This document shows, one piece after another, positions 37,296 to 47,968 of a stretch of DNA of 64,000 nucleotides. Numbering within the stretch: position 1 is the first letter of the stretch; each line of letters begins with the position of its first letter. The position numbers and the translations under genes are program-made. The DNA is from Streptomyces drozdowiczii (GTDB lineage Bacteria > Actinomycetota > Actinomycetes > Streptomycetales > Streptomycetaceae): positions 2,790,001 through 2,854,000 of the forward strand of contig NZ_CP098740.1 in NCBI RefSeq assembly GCF_026167665.1. The letters are read 5' to 3'. Under the pieces are notes generated by a model. The model was not told where the DNA came from. It was given only the letters and a program-made list of their open reading frames with translations, and made no database searches.

Positions 37296-37751
37296 TCAGA
37301 CGAGCTCGGTGACGGTACCGCCGGCGGCGGTGATCTTCTCCTTGGCGGAGCCGGAGACGGCGTCAACCGAAACCTGCAGCGCCACGGAGATCTCGCCCTG
37401 TCCGAGGACCTTGACGAGGTGGTTGTTGCGCACGGCACCCTTGGCGACCAGGTCGGCCACCGTGACCTCTCCACCCTCGGGGTAGAGCGTCGCGAGCTTG
37501 TCCAGGTTCACGACCTGGTACTCCGTGCGGAACGGGTTCTTGAAGCCCTTGAGCTTCGGCAGACGCATGTGGAGGGGCATCTGCCCACCCTCGAAGCGCT
37601 GCGGAACCTGGTAACGGGCCTTGGTGCCCTTGGTACCACGACCAGCGGTCTTACCCTTGGACGCCTCACCACGACCCACACGGGTCTTGGCGGTCTTGGC
37701 ACCCGGGGCAGGCCGGAGGTCATGCGCCTTCAGCGGCTTGTTCTCCGCCAT
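37296..37751 (-). CDS. rplO: 50S ribosomal protein L15
   Basis: A 151-residue L15, [20 protein letters not shown] to AGGTVTELV. The basic Gly-rich extension [20 protein letters not shown] is the rRNA-penetrating arm. ATG at 37751 follows the rpmD stop by one base; an upstream in-frame ATG would overlap rpmD. It is the last gene before the secY hairpin. Confidence 0.96.
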   Translation of the reverse strand: MAENKPLKAHDLRPAPGAKTAKTRVGRGEASKGKTAGRGTKGTKARYQVPQRFEGGQMPLHMRLPKLKGFKNPFRTEYQVVNLDKLATLYPEGGEVTVADLVAKGAVRNNHLVKVLGQGEISVALQVSVDAVSGSAKEKITAAGGTVTELV

Positions 37752-37752
37752 G

Positions 37753-37935
37753 TCAGTCGACCTCCTCAACCGTCACGAGGTGGCGGACGGTGTGCACCAT
37801 GCCGCGGAACTCGGGGCGGTCCTCCTTGACAACCGAGTCGTTCAGGCGCTTGAGCCCGAGCGAACGCAGGGTGTCGCGGTGGTTCTGCTTGCTGCCGATG
37901 TACGACTTCGTCTGCGTGATCTTGAGGCGAGCCAT
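37753..37935 (-). CDS. rpmD: 50S ribosomal protein L30
   Basis: A 60-residue L30, [20 protein letters not shown] to [11 protein letters not shown], the normal length. ATG at 37935 overlaps the rpsE stop as TAATG. Confidence 0.95.
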   Translation of the reverse strand: MARLKITQTKSYIGSKQNHRDTLRSLGLKRLNDSVVKEDRPEFRGMVHTVRHLVTVEEVD

Positions 37936-38540
37936 TACGCACCCGCTCCCGCACGCGCACGAAGCAGGGCCGCGGGGGCGACGTCCTCGAGGGGCAGACC
38001 GCGGCGGGCCGCGATCTCCTCGGGACGCTGCAGGCCCTGGAGGGCCGCCACGGTCGCGTGCACGATGTTGATCGGGTTCGAGGACCCGAGCGACTTCGAC
38101 AGGATGTCGTGGACGCCGGCGCACTCGAGAACGGCGCGCACCGGGCCACCGGCGATCACACCGGTACCGGGGGAAGCCGGCTTGAGCAGGACGACGCCCG
38201 CAGCCTTCTCACCCTGGATCGGGTGAGGGATGGTGCCCTGGATACGCGGGACCTTGAAGAAGTTCTTCTTGGCCTCTTCCACGCCCTTGGCGATGGCCGC
38301 GGGAACTTCCTTGGCCTTGCCGTAACCGACACCGACGGTGCCGTCACCATCGCCCACCACGACCAGCGCGGTGAAGCTGAAGCGACGACCACCCTTCACA
38401 ACCTTGGCGACTCGGTTGATCGCGACGACGCGCTCGACGTACGCGGTCTTCTCGGCGGCGGCAGCGCCGCCGTCACGGCCCTTCCGGTCCCGCCGCTCGC
38501 CGCCACCGGCACCGCTTCCGCGGCGCTGGGGTCCAGCCAT
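37935..38540 (-). CDS. rpsE: 30S ribosomal protein S5
   Basis: A 201-residue S5, beginning [20 protein letters not shown] with a Gly/Arg-rich extension and the conserved part from [20 protein letters not shown]. The C-terminal domain shows [20 protein letters not shown]. Known mutations near GGRRF region affect fidelity and spectinomycin response in homologues. It ends in a one-base overlap with rpmD. Confidence 0.97.
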   Translation of the reverse strand: MAGPQRRGSGAGGGERRDRKGRDGGAAAAEKTAYVERVVAINRVAKVVKGGRRFSFTALVVVGDGDGTVGVGYGKAKEVPAAIAKGVEEAKKNFFKVPRIQGTIPHPIQGEKAAGVVLLKPASPGTGVIAGGPVRAVLECAGVHDILSKSLGSSNPINIVHATVAALQGLQRPEEIAARRGLPLEDVAPAALLRARAGAGA

Positions 38541-38586
38541 TGGATTTACCTCTCTCTGTTACGTCCGCTGTGCGTAGGAACCGGGG

Positions 38587-38970
38587 CTAGAACTTCAGCC
38601 CGGCTTCACGGGCGGCGTCAGCCAGAGCGGCAATCCGCCCGGCGTACTGGTTACCACCGCGGTCAAACACGACGGCCTCGACGCCTGCGGCCTTGGCACG
38701 CTCGGCGACCAGGGCGCCGACCTGCTTGGCCTGGCTGCTCTTGTCGCCCTCGCCACCACGGATGGAGACGTCCAGGGTCGACGCCGACGCGAGCGTGTGG
38801 CCCGCGATGTCGTCGATGATCTGGGCGACCATGTGGCGGTTGGAGCGGGTCACGACCAGGCGCGGACGCTCCGGCGAACCGGAGATGTGCTTGCGGACGC
38901 GGATGTGGCGCCGCTTGCGAGCCGCGCGCTTGTACGCGTCGCCCTTGGCGATCTTCACGCCGTATGCCAT
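38587..38970 (-). CDS. rplR: 50S ribosomal protein L18
   Basis: A 127-residue L18, [20 protein letters not shown] then [20 protein letters not shown], ending [11 protein letters not shown]. It binds 5S rRNA with L5. It lies 46 bp upstream of rpsE and 2 bp after rplF. Confidence 0.97.
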   Translation of the reverse strand: MAYGVKIAKGDAYKRAARKRRHIRVRKHISGSPERPRLVVTRSNRHMVAQIIDDIAGHTLASASTLDVSIRGGEGDKSSQAKQVGALVAERAKAAGVEAVVFDRGGNQYAGRIAALADAAREAGLKF

Positions 38971-38972
38971 GG

Positions 38973-39512
38973 CTACTTACCAGCCTTTCCGACCTTGCGG
39001 CGGATGACCTCGCCGGCGTACTTGACGCCCTTGGCCTTGTACGGGTCAGGCTTCCGCAGCTTGCGGATCTTGGCCGCGGTCTCGCCGACCTTCTGCTTGT
39101 CGATGCCCTCGACGGTGAACTTCGTGGGGGTCTCCACCTTGAAGGTGATGCCCTCCGGGGCCTCGATCAGGATCGGGTGGCTGTAGCCCAGGGCGAACTC
39201 CAGGTTGGAGCCCTTCGCCTGGACGCGGTAACCGACACCGCTGATCTCGAGCGCCTTGATGTACCCCTGGGTCACACCGGTGATCATGTTCGCCACCAGC
39301 GTGCGGGACAGGCCGTGCAGGGCCTTGTTCTGACGCTCGTCGTTCGGGCGGACGACGTTCAGGACGCCGTCCTCACCCTTGGTGACCTCGATCGGCGACG
39401 CGACGGTGTGCGTGAGGGTGCCCTTGGGGCCCTTCACGTTGACCGTGCGGCCATCGATGGTGACGTCCACACCGGCGGGAACCTGGATGGGGAGCTTGCC
39501 GATTCGCGACAT
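38973..39512 (-). CDS. rplF: 50S ribosomal protein L6
   Basis: A 179-residue L6, [20 protein letters not shown] to [11 protein letters not shown], with two repeats of the L6 fold and the C-terminal signature [13 protein letters not shown] segment ([15 protein letters not shown]). It lies near the GTPase-associated centre and follows rpsH after 21 bp. Confidence 0.97.
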   Translation of the reverse strand: MSRIGKLPIQVPAGVDVTIDGRTVNVKGPKGTLTHTVASPIEVTKGEDGVLNVVRPNDERQNKALHGLSRTLVANMITGVTQGYIKALEISGVGYRVQAKGSNLEFALGYSHPILIEAPEGITFKVETPTKFTVEGIDKQKVGETAAKIRKLRKPDPYKAKGVKYAGEVIRRKVGKAGK

Positions 39513-39533
39513 GAGCTATTCCTCCGTTCCCGA

Positions 39534-39932
39534 CTACCAGACGTAGGCGAGGACTTCCCCACCTACGCCCTTCTTCTGAGCCTGCTGGCCGGTCAGGAGA
39601 CCGTGGGACGTGGAGATGATCGCCACGCCCAGGCCGCCGAGGACCTTCGGCAGGTTGGTGGACTTTGCGTAGACACGCAGACCCGGCTTCGAAATCCGCT
39701 TGATGCCGGCGATCGAGCGCTCGCGGTTCGGGCCGAACTTCAGCTGGAGGACGAGGTTCTTGCCGACCTCGGCGTCCTCGACCTTCCAGCCGGTGATGAA
39801 GCCCTCCTGCTGGAGGATCTCCGCGATGTGCGACTTGATCTTGCTGTGCGGCATCACGACGTCGTCGTGATACGCCGAGTTCGCGTTGCGCAGACGCGTG
39901 AGCATGTCTGCGATGGGATCAGTCATGGTCAT
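39534..39932 (-). CDS. rpsH: 30S ribosomal protein S8
   Basis: A 132-residue S8, [20 protein letters not shown] to [20 protein letters not shown] at 39932; another ATG is two codons later. An extended frame upstream is not homologous. S8 represses spc operon translation in E. coli; I cannot see the control site here. The 224-bp gap to rpsN upstream is unusually long for this cluster and contains no clear gene. Confidence 0.97.
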   Translation of the reverse strand: MTMTDPIADMLTRLRNANSAYHDDVVMPHSKIKSHIAEILQQEGFITGWKVEDAEVGKNLVLQLKFGPNRERSIAGIKRISKPGLRVYAKSTNLPKVLGGLGVAIISTSHGLLTGQQAQKKGVGGEVLAYVW

Positions 39933-40156
39933 GAGTTGGCCTTCGGCCTCTCTCGCCGGGGTTTCCTGTATGCGCCATCCCTCTCCCCGCTCAGAGGCGG
40001 GACGGGTGCGGTGCGGGGACCTACGGCGTAGTAAGTCGGTCATGGGCGGCAGGCGCCCAACCCTGCAAGCCTACGGCATGCGGGGCCGGGCTCCTGCCGA
40101 CCAGATGCTTACCGAGAGTCTCCGGTGATTCCCAACGCCCAAAGGGCGAAGGAGAA

Positions 40157-40342
40157 TTACCAGGAGCTCTTGGTCACGCCCGGCAGCTCGCCACGGTGAG
40201 CCATCTCACGAAGGCACACGCGGCAGAGGCCGAACTTGCGGTAGACGGAGTGGGGCCGGCCGCAGCGCTGGCACCGGGTGTAACCCCGGACGCCGAACTT
40301 CGGCTTACGGGCGGCCTTAGCGATCAGAGCCTTCTTCGCCAC
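40157..40342 (-). CDS. rpsN: 30S ribosomal protein S14 type Z
   Basis: A 61-residue zinc-containing S14, [20 protein letters not shown] to [10 protein letters not shown]. The zinc knuckle is C-x2-C (CQRC) and C-x2-C (CRVC), all four cysteines present. The short type Z form is the one normally encoded in the spc operon. Confidence 0.97.
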   Translation of the reverse strand: MAKKALIAKAARKPKFGVRGYTRCQRCGRPHSVYRKFGLCRVCLREMAHRGELPGVTKSSW

Positions 40343-40344
40343 GG

Positions 40345-40902
40345 TCAGTTCTCCTTGAACGGGAAGCCGAGGTGACGAAGGAGGGCACGACCCTCGTCGT
40401 CATTGGTCGCCGTGGTGACCACGGTGATGTCCATGCCCCGGACCCGGTCGATCTTGTCCTGGTCGATCTCGTGGAACATGACCTGCTCCGTGAGACCGAA
40501 GGTGTAGTTGCCACGGCCGTCGAACTGCTTGGGCGACAGGCCGCGGAAGTCACGGATACGCGGCAGCGCGAGCGACAGCGTACGGTCCAGGAACTCCCAC
40601 ATGCGGTCACCGCGGAGGGTGACGTGGCAGCCGATCGGCTGACCCTCGCGCAGCTTGAACTGCGCGATCGACTTGCGGGCCTTGGTGACGGCCGGCTTCT
40701 GACCGGTGATCGTGGTGAGGTCCTTGACGGCACCGTCGATCAGCTTGGAGTCGCGGGCGGCGTCGCCCACACCCATGTTGACCACGATCTTGACCAGACC
40801 GGGGATCTGCATGACGTTCTCGTAGGAGAACTCCTCACGCAGCTTGCCGGCGATTTCCTCGCGGTAGCGCGTCTTGAGACGCGGCGCGGTGGTGGTAGTC
40901 AT
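40345..40902 (-). CDS. rplE: 50S ribosomal protein L5
   Basis: A 185-residue L5, [20 protein letters not shown] to [10 protein letters not shown], binding 5S rRNA and P-site tRNA. The signature [20 protein letters not shown] is present. Its start overlaps the rplX stop (TGATG). Confidence 0.97.
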   Translation of the reverse strand: MTTTTAPRLKTRYREEIAGKLREEFSYENVMQIPGLVKIVVNMGVGDAARDSKLIDGAVKDLTTITGQKPAVTKARKSIAQFKLREGQPIGCHVTLRGDRMWEFLDRTLSLALPRIRDFRGLSPKQFDGRGNYTFGLTEQVMFHEIDQDKIDRVRGMDITVVTTATNDDEGRALLRHLGFPFKEN

Positions 40903-41225
40903 CAGATGTCCTCACCGGTGCGCTTGGCAACACGGATCTTGTTGCCCTCGTCGTCAAAGCGGTAGCCGACGCGAGTAACGACCTTGTTGCCGTCCTTCTC
41001 AACAACCAGCTGCACGTTGCTGACGTGGATCGGGGCCTCGGTCGTCACAATGCCACCGGTCTGCGAACCGCGAGCGGTCTGGCCGGCCTTGGTGTGCTTC
41101 TTGACCCGGTTGACACCCTCGACGAGGACGCGGTCCTGAGCGGGGTAGGCCACGATGACCTTGCCCTGCTTGCCCTTGTCCTTACCGGTGATGACCTGTA
41201 CCAGGTCGCCCTTCTTGATCTTCAT
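40902..41225 (-). CDS. rplX: 50S ribosomal protein L24
   Basis: A 107-residue L24 with an N-terminal KOW motif, [20 protein letters not shown], then [19 protein letters not shown]. It initiates assembly of the large subunit. It is 2 bp after rplN. Confidence 0.97.
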   Translation of the reverse strand: MKIKKGDLVQVITGKDKGKQGKVIVAYPAQDRVLVEGVNRVKKHTKAGQTARGSQTGGIVTTEAPIHVSNVQLVVEKDGNKVVTRVGYRFDDEGNKIRVAKRTGEDI

Positions 41226-41227
41226 GC

Positions 41228-41596
41228 TTACAGCACCTCCGGCGCGAGCGAGATGATCTTCATGAACTTCTTCTCGCGCAGCTCACGGCCCACCGGGCCG
41301 AAGATACGGGTGCCGCGGGGGTCGCCGTCGTTCTTCAGAATGACGGCGGCGTTCTCGTCGAAGCGGATGTACGAGCCATCCTGGCGACGACGCTCCTTGA
41401 CGGTGCGAACGATGACCGCCTTGACGACGTCACCCTTCTTCACGTTGCCACCGGGGATCGCGTCCTTGACGGTGGCGACGATGACGTCACCGATGCCCGC
41501 GTAGCGGCGACCCGAGCCACCGAGAACACGGATGGTGAGAATTTCCTTCGCACCCGTGTTGTCGGCGACGCGCAGTCGCGACTCCTGCTGGATCAC
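41228..41596 (-). CDS. rplN: 50S ribosomal protein L14
   Basis: A 122-residue L14, [20 protein letters not shown] to [10 protein letters not shown], the normal length. It is the first gene after the double hairpin, which marks the likely head of the spc operon. Confidence 0.97.
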   Translation of the reverse strand: MIQQESRLRVADNTGAKEILTIRVLGGSGRRYAGIGDVIVATVKDAIPGGNVKKGDVVKAVIVRTVKERRRQDGSYIRFDENAAVILKNDGDPRGTRIFGPVGRELREKKFMKIISLAPEVL

Positions 41597-41624
41597 GTCT
41601 ATCTCCTGATCGTCTGCCGGTTCC

Positions 41625-41695
41625 CGGCAGGGGCCCCGCTAACGGGAGCCCCTGCCGAGCCTGGCGGAACTGACCTGAGGGGAAGTCCCCTCAGG
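41625..41695 (-). terminator. two consecutive hairpins between rpsQ and rplN
   Basis: Hairpin 1 (41674-41695) is CCTGAGGGGA and TCCCCTCAGG around AG, starting two bases after the rpsQ stop. Hairpin 2 (41625-41657) is CGGCAGGGGC and GCCCCTGCCG with a paired inner CCCG/CGGG. They fall exactly at the S10/spc operon border. Confidence 0.8.
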
Positions 41696-41697
41696 AA

Positions 41698-41985
41698 TTA
41701 CTTGGCCTTCTCGAGGATCTCGACGATGCGCCACCGCTTCGTGGCGGACAGCGGCCGGGTCTCCATCAGGAGGACGCGGTCGCCGACGCCGGCGGCGTTC
41801 TGCTCGTCGTGGGCCTTGAGCTTGTTCGTACGGCGGATGACCTTGCCGTACAGCGCGTGCTTCACGCGGTCCTCGACGGCGACGACGACGGTCTTGTCCA
41901 TCTTGTCGCTGACGACGAGGCCCTCGCGGGTCTTGCGGAAGCCGCGCTCGGCGGTCTTGCTCTCAGTCACAGTCTTCTCGCTCAT
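41698..41985 (-). CDS. rpsQ: 30S ribosomal protein S17
   Basis: A 95-residue S17, [20 protein letters not shown] with the conserved part [20 protein letters not shown] and end [12 protein letters not shown]. It is the last gene of the S10 operon; its start overlaps the rpmC stop by one base. Confidence 0.97.
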   Translation of the reverse strand: MSEKTVTESKTAERGFRKTREGLVVSDKMDKTVVVAVEDRVKHALYGKVIRRTNKLKAHDEQNAAGVGDRVLLMETRPLSATKRWRIVEILEKAK

Positions 41986-42209
41986 CAGACGCTCTCCACC
42001 GTCTCGATACCGAGCTCGCGCTCGCGCATCAGGGTGTAGATCCGGGCGATGTCCTTACGGACGGACTTGAGCCGACCGTGGTTCTCGAGCTGACCCGTCG
42101 CCGCCTGGAAGCGGAGGTTGAACAGCTCTTCCTTGGCCTCGCGGAGCTTGTTGAGGAGCTCCTCGTTGCCCAGCTCGCGCAGCTCGGACGCCTTGGTACC
42201 GGCCGACAT
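41985..42209 (-). CDS. rpmC: 50S ribosomal protein L29
   Basis: A 74-residue L29, [20 protein letters not shown], with the helical segment [21 protein letters not shown] chose ATG at 42209, which overlaps the rplP stop as TGATG, over GTG one codon earlier. Confidence 0.96.
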   Translation of the reverse strand: MSAGTKASELRELGNEELLNKLREAKEELFNLRFQAATGQLENHGRLKSVRKDIARIYTLMRERELGIETVESV

Positions 42210-42628
42210 CACGCTTCACCTGCCTCGCGCTTGACGATCCGGCACTTCATCGGCAGCTTGTGGGCCGCACGAGTCAGCGCCTCACGGGCGATCTTCTCGT
42301 TGGGGTACGACAGCTCGAACATGACGCGTCCGGGCTTGACGTTGGCGATCCACCACTCCGGGGAACCCTTACCGGAACCCATGCGGGTCTCGGCAGGCTT
42401 CTTGGTGAGGGGACGGTCCGGGTAGATGTTGATCCAGACCTTGCCGCCACGCTTGATGTGACGCGTCATGGCGATACGAGCGGACTCGATCTGACGGTTC
42501 GTCACGTACGCCGGGGTCAGCGCCTGGATGCCGTACTCGCCGAACGCAACCTGCGTGCCACCCTTGGACATGCCGCTGCGCTTCGGGTGGTGCTGCTTGC
42601 GGTGCTTGACCCTACGGGGGATCAGCAT
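42209..42628 (-). CDS. rplP: 50S ribosomal protein L16
   Basis: A 139-residue L16, [20 protein letters not shown] to [10 protein letters not shown], with the signature [20 protein letters not shown]. It contributes to the A-site region of the 50S subunit. It is 5 bp after rpsC. Confidence 0.97.
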   Translation of the reverse strand: MLIPRRVKHRKQHHPKRSGMSKGGTQVAFGEYGIQALTPAYVTNRQIESARIAMTRHIKRGGKVWINIYPDRPLTKKPAETRMGSGKGSPEWWIANVKPGRVMFELSYPNEKIAREALTRAAHKLPMKCRIVKREAGEA

Positions 42629-42633
42629 TTCGG

Positions 42634-43470
42634 TCAGGCCTCCGTTCCGGTGCTCTCAGCAGCCGGAGCAGCGGCGGTCGCCTCGGCCTTGGGGGCCTCG
42701 GCGGCCGGAGCCGACTGCTGCGGCTTGCGGCCGCGGCCGCCACGCTCGCCACCGCGGCCACCGCGGCCGGCCGGGCGGTCAGCGCCGCCACGGGCCGGGC
42801 GGTTGCCCGCACGGGCAGCAGCGTTCTCGGCGCGGACCTCGGCGATGTTCTTGACGTCGCCCTTGTAGATCCAGACCTTCACGCCGATGCGGCCGAAGGT
42901 CGTCTTGGCCTCGAAGAAGCCGTAGTCGACGTTCGCGCGGAGCGTGTGCAGGGGCACACGGCCCTCGCGGTAGAACTCCGAGCGGGACATCTCGGCGCCG
43001 CCGAGGCGACCGCCGCACTGGACCTTGATGCCCTTGGCGCCGGCCTTCATCGTGCTCTGCATGCTCTTGCGCATGGCACGACGGAAGGAGACGCGGGAGG
43101 AAAGCTGCTCGGCGACGGCCTGGGCCACCAGCTGAGCGTCCACCTCGGGGTTCTTGACCTCGAGGATGTTCAGCTGGACCTGCTTGCCGGTCAGCTTCTC
43201 CAGCTCGCCGCGGATGCGGTCGGCCTCGGCGCCGCGGCGGCCGATGACGATGCCCGGGCGAGCGGTGTGGATGTCGACGCGGACGCGGTCGCGGGTGCGC
43301 TCGATCTCAACCTTCGAGATACCGGCGCGCTCCATGCCCTTCGTCATCATGCGACGAATGGCGACGTCTTCCTTGACGTAGTCCTTGTACAGCTTGTCGG
43401 CGTACCAGCGGGACTTGAAGTCCGTGGTGATGCCGAGCCGGAACCCGTGCGGGTTTACCTTCTGGCCCAT
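42634..43470 (-). CDS. rpsC: 30S ribosomal protein S3
   Basis: A 278-residue S3, [20 protein letters not shown], with KH domain [20 protein letters not shown]. The C-terminus has an actinobacterial tail rich in Arg, Gly and Ala ([20 protein letters not shown] and a final Ala/Pro run), longer than in E. coli. It binds mRNA at the entry channel. Confidence 0.97.
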   Translation of the reverse strand: MGQKVNPHGFRLGITTDFKSRWYADKLYKDYVKEDVAIRRMMTKGMERAGISKVEIERTRDRVRVDIHTARPGIVIGRRGAEADRIRGELEKLTGKQVQLNILEVKNPEVDAQLVAQAVAEQLSSRVSFRRAMRKSMQSTMKAGAKGIKVQCGGRLGGAEMSRSEFYREGRVPLHTLRANVDYGFFEAKTTFGRIGVKVWIYKGDVKNIAEVRAENAAARAGNRPARGGADRPAGRGGRGGERGGRGRKPQQSAPAAEAPKAEATAAAPAAESTGTEA

Positions 43471-43817
43471 TACCGGGTTCCTTCCTTGCTGCTGACGACC
43501 ACGGTGATGTGGCTGGTCCGCTTACGGATCCGGTAGGCACGGCCCTGGGCACGCGGACGGAACCGCTTCAGGGTCGGGCCCTCATCCACGTACGCCTCGC
43601 TGATGACCAGCGAAGAGGCGTCGGTGTGGTCGTAGTTGTGTGCGGCGTTGGCAATGGCGCTGTCCAGCACCTTGCCGACCGGCACGCTCGCGGCCTGCGG
43701 GGCGAAACGCAGGACCGCCTGAGCCTCCGTGGCGTCCATGCCACGGATGAGGTCCACCACGCGGCGGGCCTTCATGGGCGTGACGCGGATGTACCGCGCC
43801 TGGGCCCTGGCTTCCAT
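43470..43817 (-). CDS. rplV: 50S ribosomal protein L22
   Basis: A 115-residue L22, [20 protein letters not shown] to [14 protein letters not shown] chose ATG at 43817, preceded by GAAGGGACAACC; an upstream ATG in the same frame adds eight residues not in the family. The exit-tunnel hairpin ([20 protein letters not shown]) is present. Confidence 0.97.
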   Translation of the reverse strand: MEARAQARYIRVTPMKARRVVDLIRGMDATEAQAVLRFAPQAASVPVGKVLDSAIANAAHNYDHTDASSLVISEAYVDEGPTLKRFRPRAQGRAYRIRKRTSHITVVVSSKEGTR

Positions 43818-43857
43818 GGTTGTCCCTTCGGTGTAAGTCATAGTCAGTCACCCCGCG

Positions 43858-44139
43858 TTAGCGGCGCTTCGACTTCCGGTCGTCCTTGACGTGGCCGCGG
43901 AAGGTGCGAGTCGGCGAGAACTCGCCGAGCTTGTGGCCGACCATCGACTCGGTGACGAACACCGGGACGTGGATCTTGCCGTTGTGCACCGCGATGGTGT
44001 GACCCAGCATGGCCGGGACGATCATCGAGCGACGGGACCAGGTCTTGATGACGTTCTTGGTGCCTGCCTCGTTCTGTGCGTCCACCTTCTTGGCGAGGTG
44101 GCCGTCGACGAAGGGCCCCTTCTTGAGACTGCGCGGCAT
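43858..44139 (-). CDS. rpsS: 30S ribosomal protein S19
   Basis: A 93-residue S19, [20 protein letters not shown] to [12 protein letters not shown], with [20 protein letters not shown]. It pairs with S13 in the 30S head and lies 12 bp after rplB. Confidence 0.97.
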   Translation of the reverse strand: MPRSLKKGPFVDGHLAKKVDAQNEAGTKNVIKTWSRRSMIVPAMLGHTIAVHNGKIHVPVFVTESMVGHKLGEFSPTRTFRGHVKDDRKSKRR

Positions 44140-44151
44140 CTAAACCCGCTC

Positions 44152-44988
44152 CTAGCGCTTCTTGTTCGTCTTGCGGCGGCGGACGATGTACTTGTTCGAC
44201 GCCTTCTTGGGCGAACGAGTACGACCTTCCTTCTTACCCCACGGCGAAACCGGGTGACGGCCACCGGAGGTCTTGCCCTCACCACCACCGTGCGGGTGGT
44301 CGACCGGGTTCATGACGACACCACGGACGGTCGGGCGGACGCCCTTCCACCGCATACGGCCGGCCTTGCCCCAGTTGATGTTCGACTGCTCGGCGTTGCC
44401 GACCTCGCCGATGGTGGCGCGGCAGCGGGCGTCGACCAGGCGGATCTCACCCGACGGCATACGAAGGTGGGCCATGGTGCCCTCCTTCGCCAGCAGCTGC
44501 ACGGAGGCACCCGCGGAGCGGGCGAACTTCGCGCCGCCGCCGGGCCGCAGCTCGATGGCGTGGATGGTCGTACCGACCGGGATGTTGCGCAGCGCCAGGT
44601 TGTTGCCGGGCTTGATGTCGGCGGCCGGGCCGTTCTCGACACGGTCGCCCTGCGTCAGGCCACGCGGCGCGATGATGTAGCGCTTCTCGCCGTCCGCGTA
44701 GTGCAGGAGCGCGATGCGCGCGGTGCGGTTGGGGTCGTACTCGATGTGCGCGACCTTGGCCGGCACGCCGTCCTTGTCGTGACGACGGAAGTCGATCACG
44801 CGGTAGGCGCGCTTGTGGCCACCACCCTGGTGGCGAACGGTCACACGACCGGTGTTGTTACGGCCGCCCTTGTTGTGCAGGGGGCGGACCAGCGACTTCT
44901 CCGGCGTGGACCGCGTGATCTCGACAAAGTCGGCGACGCTGGAGCCACGACGGCCCGGGGTCGTCGGCTTGTACTTGCGGATACCCAT
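44152..44988 (-). CDS. rplB: 50S ribosomal protein L2
   Basis: A 278-residue L2, [20 protein letters not shown] to [14 protein letters not shown]. The peptidyl-transferase-associated signature [20 protein letters not shown] contains the conserved histidine. It is among the most conserved proteins of the large subunit. Confidence 0.98.
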   Translation of the reverse strand: MGIRKYKPTTPGRRGSSVADFVEITRSTPEKSLVRPLHNKGGRNNTGRVTVRHQGGGHKRAYRVIDFRRHDKDGVPAKVAHIEYDPNRTARIALLHYADGEKRYIIAPRGLTQGDRVENGPAADIKPGNNLALRNIPVGTTIHAIELRPGGGAKFARSAGASVQLLAKEGTMAHLRMPSGEIRLVDARCRATIGEVGNAEQSNINWGKAGRMRWKGVRPTVRGVVMNPVDHPHGGGEGKTSGGRHPVSPWGKKEGRTRSPKKASNKYIVRRRKTNKKR

Positions 44989-45026
44989 TTCTCAGTCCTC
45001 GTCCGATTCCGGACGACTCGGCCTCA

Positions 45027-45350
45027 CTAGGAGGTCGGGCCGCCGAAGATGTCGATACGGTCGCCCTCAGCGAGGGTCACGATGGCGCGCTTCGTGTCGG
45101 CGCGCTTGCCGAAACCGGTGCGGGTGCGCTTGCGCTTGCCCTGGCGGTTGATCGTGTTGACCCCGGTGACCTTGACCGAGAAGACCGCCTCGACGGCCTG
45201 CTTGATCTGGGTCTTGTTGGAGCCCGGCGCGACGATGAACGTGTACTTGTTCTCGTCGAGCAGCGCGTAGCTCTTCTCCGAGACAACCGGCTTGACGAGA
45301 ACGTCGCGCGGGTCGGAGTAGGTCTTGCTGGTAACGGTCGCCTCGCTCAT
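45027..45350 (-). CDS. rplW: 50S ribosomal protein L23
   Basis: A 107-residue L23, [20 protein letters not shown] with [20 protein letters not shown], located at the tunnel exit where chaperones dock. Its start overlaps the rplD stop by one base. Confidence 0.97.
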   Translation of the reverse strand: MSEATVTSKTYSDPRDVLVKPVVSEKSYALLDENKYTFIVAPGSNKTQIKQAVEAVFSVKVTGVNTINRQGKRKRTRTGFGKRADTKRAIVTLAEGDRIDIFGGPTS

Positions 45351-45997
45351 CAGGCGTCGCTCCCTTCGGTCTCGGTCTGGGGGCCAGACACGAAGGACTC
45401 GAAGGCGGCCTGGGTGAAGACCACGTCGTCAGAGACGATCACGTCGTACGTGTTCAGCTGGCCCGGCTCCAGGATGTGCACCTGGGGCAGGTTGCGTGCG
45501 GAGAGCCACGCGGCCTCGTCGCTGCGGTCGACGACCAGGAGCAGGTTCTTGCGCTCCGAGATCTTGCCGAACAGCGTCTTGGCGGCCTTCGTGGAGACCC
45601 CACCCTCGACCACGCCGGTGACGACGTGGATACGGGAGTGACGCGCCCGGTCGGAGAGGGCACCGCGGAGGGCGGCGGCCTTCATCTTCTTCGGGGTGCG
45701 CTGCGAGTAGTCACGCGGCTGCGGGCCGTGGACGACGCCACCGCCGACGAACTGCGGCGCGCGGGTCGAACCCTGGCGCGCGCGGCCGGTGCCCTTCTGG
45801 CGGTACGGCTTGCGCCCACCACCGCGGACCTCGCCACGGGACTTGGTCTTGTGCGTGCCCTGACGGGCAGCTGCCAGCTGTGCGACGACGACCTGGTGGA
45901 TCAGCGGAACGCTGGTCTTCGCGTCGAAGATCTCCGCGGGGAGCTCGACGGTACCGGCCTTGTCGCCTGCCGGCGAAAGGATGTCAATGGTGCTCAT
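45350..45997 (-). CDS. rplD: 50S ribosomal protein L4
   Basis: A 215-residue L4, [20 protein letters not shown], with the tunnel loop [23 protein letters not shown] at 45997 is the family start; the longer open frame upstream lies inside rplC. L4 is an autogenous regulator of the S10 operon in E. coli; whether so here is unknown. Confidence 0.97.
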   Translation of the reverse strand: MSTIDILSPAGDKAGTVELPAEIFDAKTSVPLIHQVVVAQLAAARQGTHKTKSRGEVRGGGRKPYRQKGTGRARQGSTRAPQFVGGGVVHGPQPRDYSQRTPKKMKAAALRGALSDRARHSRIHVVTGVVEGGVSTKAAKTLFGKISERKNLLLVVDRSDEAAWLSARNLPQVHILEPGQLNTYDVIVSDDVVFTQAAFESFVSGPQTETEGSDA

Positions 45998-46001
45998 TAC
46001 C

Positions 46002-46646
46002 TCAAGCCCCCTTGGCCGCGGTACGGACCAGGACGAGGCCGCCGTTCGGACCGGGGACCGCGCCCTTGATGAGGAGCAGACCCTTCTCCGCGTCAACCGC
46101 GTGGATGGTCAGGTTCTGGGTGGTGACGCGCTCGTTACCCATGCGACCGGCCATGCGCATGCCCTTGAAGACACGCCCAGGGGTGGCGCAGCCACCGATC
46201 GAACCGGGGGAACGGTGCTTGCGCTGCACGCCGTGACCGGCGCCGAGGCCCCGGAAGTTGTGACGCTTCATGACACCGGCGAAGCCCTTGCCCTTGCTCT
46301 TGCCCGTGACGTCGACCTTGACGCCGGACTCGAACACCTCGGCATTGATCTCCTGGCCGAGCGTGTACTCGCTGGCGTCAGGAGTGCGGATCTCCACCAG
46401 GTGGCGGCGCGGGGTGACGTCGGCCTTGGCGAAGTGACCCTTGAGGGGCTTGTTCACCTTGCGCGGGTCGATCTCGCCGAAGGCGATCTGCACCGACTCG
46501 TAGCCGTCGCTGTCGTTCGTACGGACCTGCGTCACGACGCACGGACCGGCCTTGACGACGGTCACCGGGACGACCCGGTTGTTCTCGTCCCAGACCTGGG
46601 TCATGCCGAGCTTCTCGCCCAGGACGCCCTTGATGTTCTTGCTCAT
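46002..46646 (-). CDS. rplC: 50S ribosomal protein L3
   Basis: A 214-residue L3, [20 protein letters not shown], with [20 protein letters not shown] and the loop [20 protein letters not shown] that approaches the peptidyl transferase centre. It is 13 bp after rpsJ. Confidence 0.97.
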   Translation of the reverse strand: MSKNIKGVLGEKLGMTQVWDENNRVVPVTVVKAGPCVVTQVRTNDSDGYESVQIAFGEIDPRKVNKPLKGHFAKADVTPRRHLVEIRTPDASEYTLGQEINAEVFESGVKVDVTGKSKGKGFAGVMKRHNFRGLGAGHGVQRKHRSPGSIGGCATPGRVFKGMRMAGRMGNERVTTQNLTIHAVDAEKGLLLIKGAVPGPNGGLVLVRTAAKGA

Positions 46647-46659
46647 CTCGGCCGTCCCC

Positions 46660-46968
46660 TCAGAGCTTGATCTCGATGTCGACGCCAGCCGGCAGGTCGA
46701 GACGCATCAGCGAGTCAACCGTCTTCGGCGTGGGGTCGAGGATGTCGATGAGGCGCTTGTGCGTGCGCATCTCGAAGTGCTCGCGAGAGTCCTTGTACTT
46801 GTGCGGCGACTTGATGACGCAGTACACGTTCTTCTCAGTGGGCAGCGGCACCGGGCCCGCGACCGACGCACCAGTGCGGGTCACCGTCTCGACGATCTTC
46901 TTCGCCGAGGAGTCGATGACCTCGTGGTCGTAGGCCTTGAGCCGGATGCGGATCTTCTGTCCCGCCAT
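46660..46968 (-). CDS. rpsJ: 30S ribosomal protein S10
   Basis: A 102-residue S10, [20 protein letters not shown] to [11 protein letters not shown], the first gene of the S10 operon. ATG at 46968 is the family start. The region upstream (46969-47431) is the long leader and promoter. Confidence 0.97.
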   Translation of the reverse strand: MAGQKIRIRLKAYDHEVIDSSAKKIVETVTRTGASVAGPVPLPTEKNVYCVIKSPHKYKDSREHFEMRTHKRLIDILDPTPKTVDSLMRLDLPAGVDIEIKL

Positions 46969-47431
46969 GGCTACTAGTAGTCCTGTCTCTCGTTTAACGC
47001 TCTGGAACCCGGGGTTCTGGTATCCCCACCTCCGACCCACGCGGTCGGGCGTGTCGCATCCCCTCTACGCAGAAGTCCCGAAGGATTTCCCAACCAAGGG
47101 GGTGCGGGCCGAAGACCACGCTGCCGGGGGTGAAACCCCACCGGGTGCCTGGCCGGTGCCCCACTTACGCTTCCCGGAAGATTCCCGTACGTCCGGCCCG
47201 CATGGGGCCGACGAGTACTGTGGGACTCGCTTCCGGTCCTCCCGGCGGGAGGCGCGCAGCATTGACACTCAACCGAGCAACCTGGCTAGTGTGCCATACG
47301 GGCTGCGGGCCTGGCCAATCGGGCCGAGGATCTTACCCCGGCCGAGTGGCTGGTCAAACGCAGGCGCGCATCGGGGCGACCCCGGGCCCCGCCCTCTGTG
47401 GAAGGTACGGGGCGGCGCGGGCCGTACGAGA
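46969..47431. other. S10 operon leader and promoter region
   Basis: No gene is visible in these 463 bp. Close to rpsJ there are hairpin-forming sequences: GGAACCCGGGGTTCTGG near 47004 and CCGACCCACGCGGTCGG near 47033. Further upstream CCGGGTGCCTGGCCGGTGCC-type partial repeats occur near 47140. They fit a structured mRNA leader. The distal part (about 47382-47431) has a GC-rich inverted pattern that may terminate the SMI1 gene. Confidence 0.5.
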
Positions 47432-47968
47432 TCACCCCGGAAAGACGCGCACCGCGGGATGCCTGCTCGGAACGTCCCCGGGCAGGCCTCGCCGCTCGAC
47501 CGAGCCGTCGATCAACCCGACGAGGAAGGCGACGGCCCCGCCCGGAAACTCCCACCACTCATCGTTCCTGCTGTTCACGACGATGGGCCAGGCATCGGGG
47601 TCCGAACCCGCGACCCGCCAGTAGAAGACGTCACCGGAGAGGGACTCACTCCAGGGAAGCAGCCCATTGGGCGCCGGATAGGCCGTATACCCTTCCGCCA
47701 TGTCGTCGTCCTCCAGATCCCGCAGGATTTCAAGTTCCTGACGGATTCCGTCGACAAAAGCGGACTCGGCACCGGGTCGAGGCAGCGGCACGCGCAGGAA
47801 CCCGTCGAACTCCAGTGTCGGGTAGCGGCGGGCCAGCTCCTTGAAGTCCGTCGGCAGGTCGCAGCCCAGCGCCGAGGAGACAGCGGCGAAATCGATGGGG
47901 CGTGACGCCTCGGAGCGGAACGGCACCATGGCGGGAGCCACGTCTTCCAGAGCTGTCACGTTCAGCAT
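47432..47968 (-). CDS. SMI1/KNR4 family immunity protein
   Basis: A 178-residue protein of the SMI1/KNR4 (SUKH) superfamily, whose bacterial members neutralise toxins of contact-dependent and Rhs systems. Signs of the family are FKELARRYPTLEFDGFLRVP, PNGLLPWSESLSGDVFYWRV and NDEWWEFPGGAVAFLVGLID. ATG at 47968 overlaps the toxin stop codon (47962-47964) by seven bases, so the immunity protein is translated with the toxin. An earlier TTG would lie deeper in the toxin gene. It should act in the cytoplasm by binding the C-terminal toxin domain of the upstream gene. Confidence 0.88.
   Translation of the reverse strand: MLNVTALEDVAPAMVPFRSEASRPIDFAAVSSALGCDLPTDFKELARRYPTLEFDGFLRVPLPRPGAESAFVDGIRQELEILRDLEDDDMAEGYTAYPAPNGLLPWSESLSGDVFYWRVAGSDPDAWPIVVNSRNDEWWEFPGGAVAFLVGLIDGSVERRGLPGDVPSRHPAVRVFPG

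Noticed and set aside
39933..40156. A possible small gene between rpsN and rpsH.
   Set aside because: The only open frame in this gap extends rpsH upstream with Arg/Pro-rich sequence and no homology; the short CGCCCAAAGGGCG hairpin near 40137 is too weak to name.
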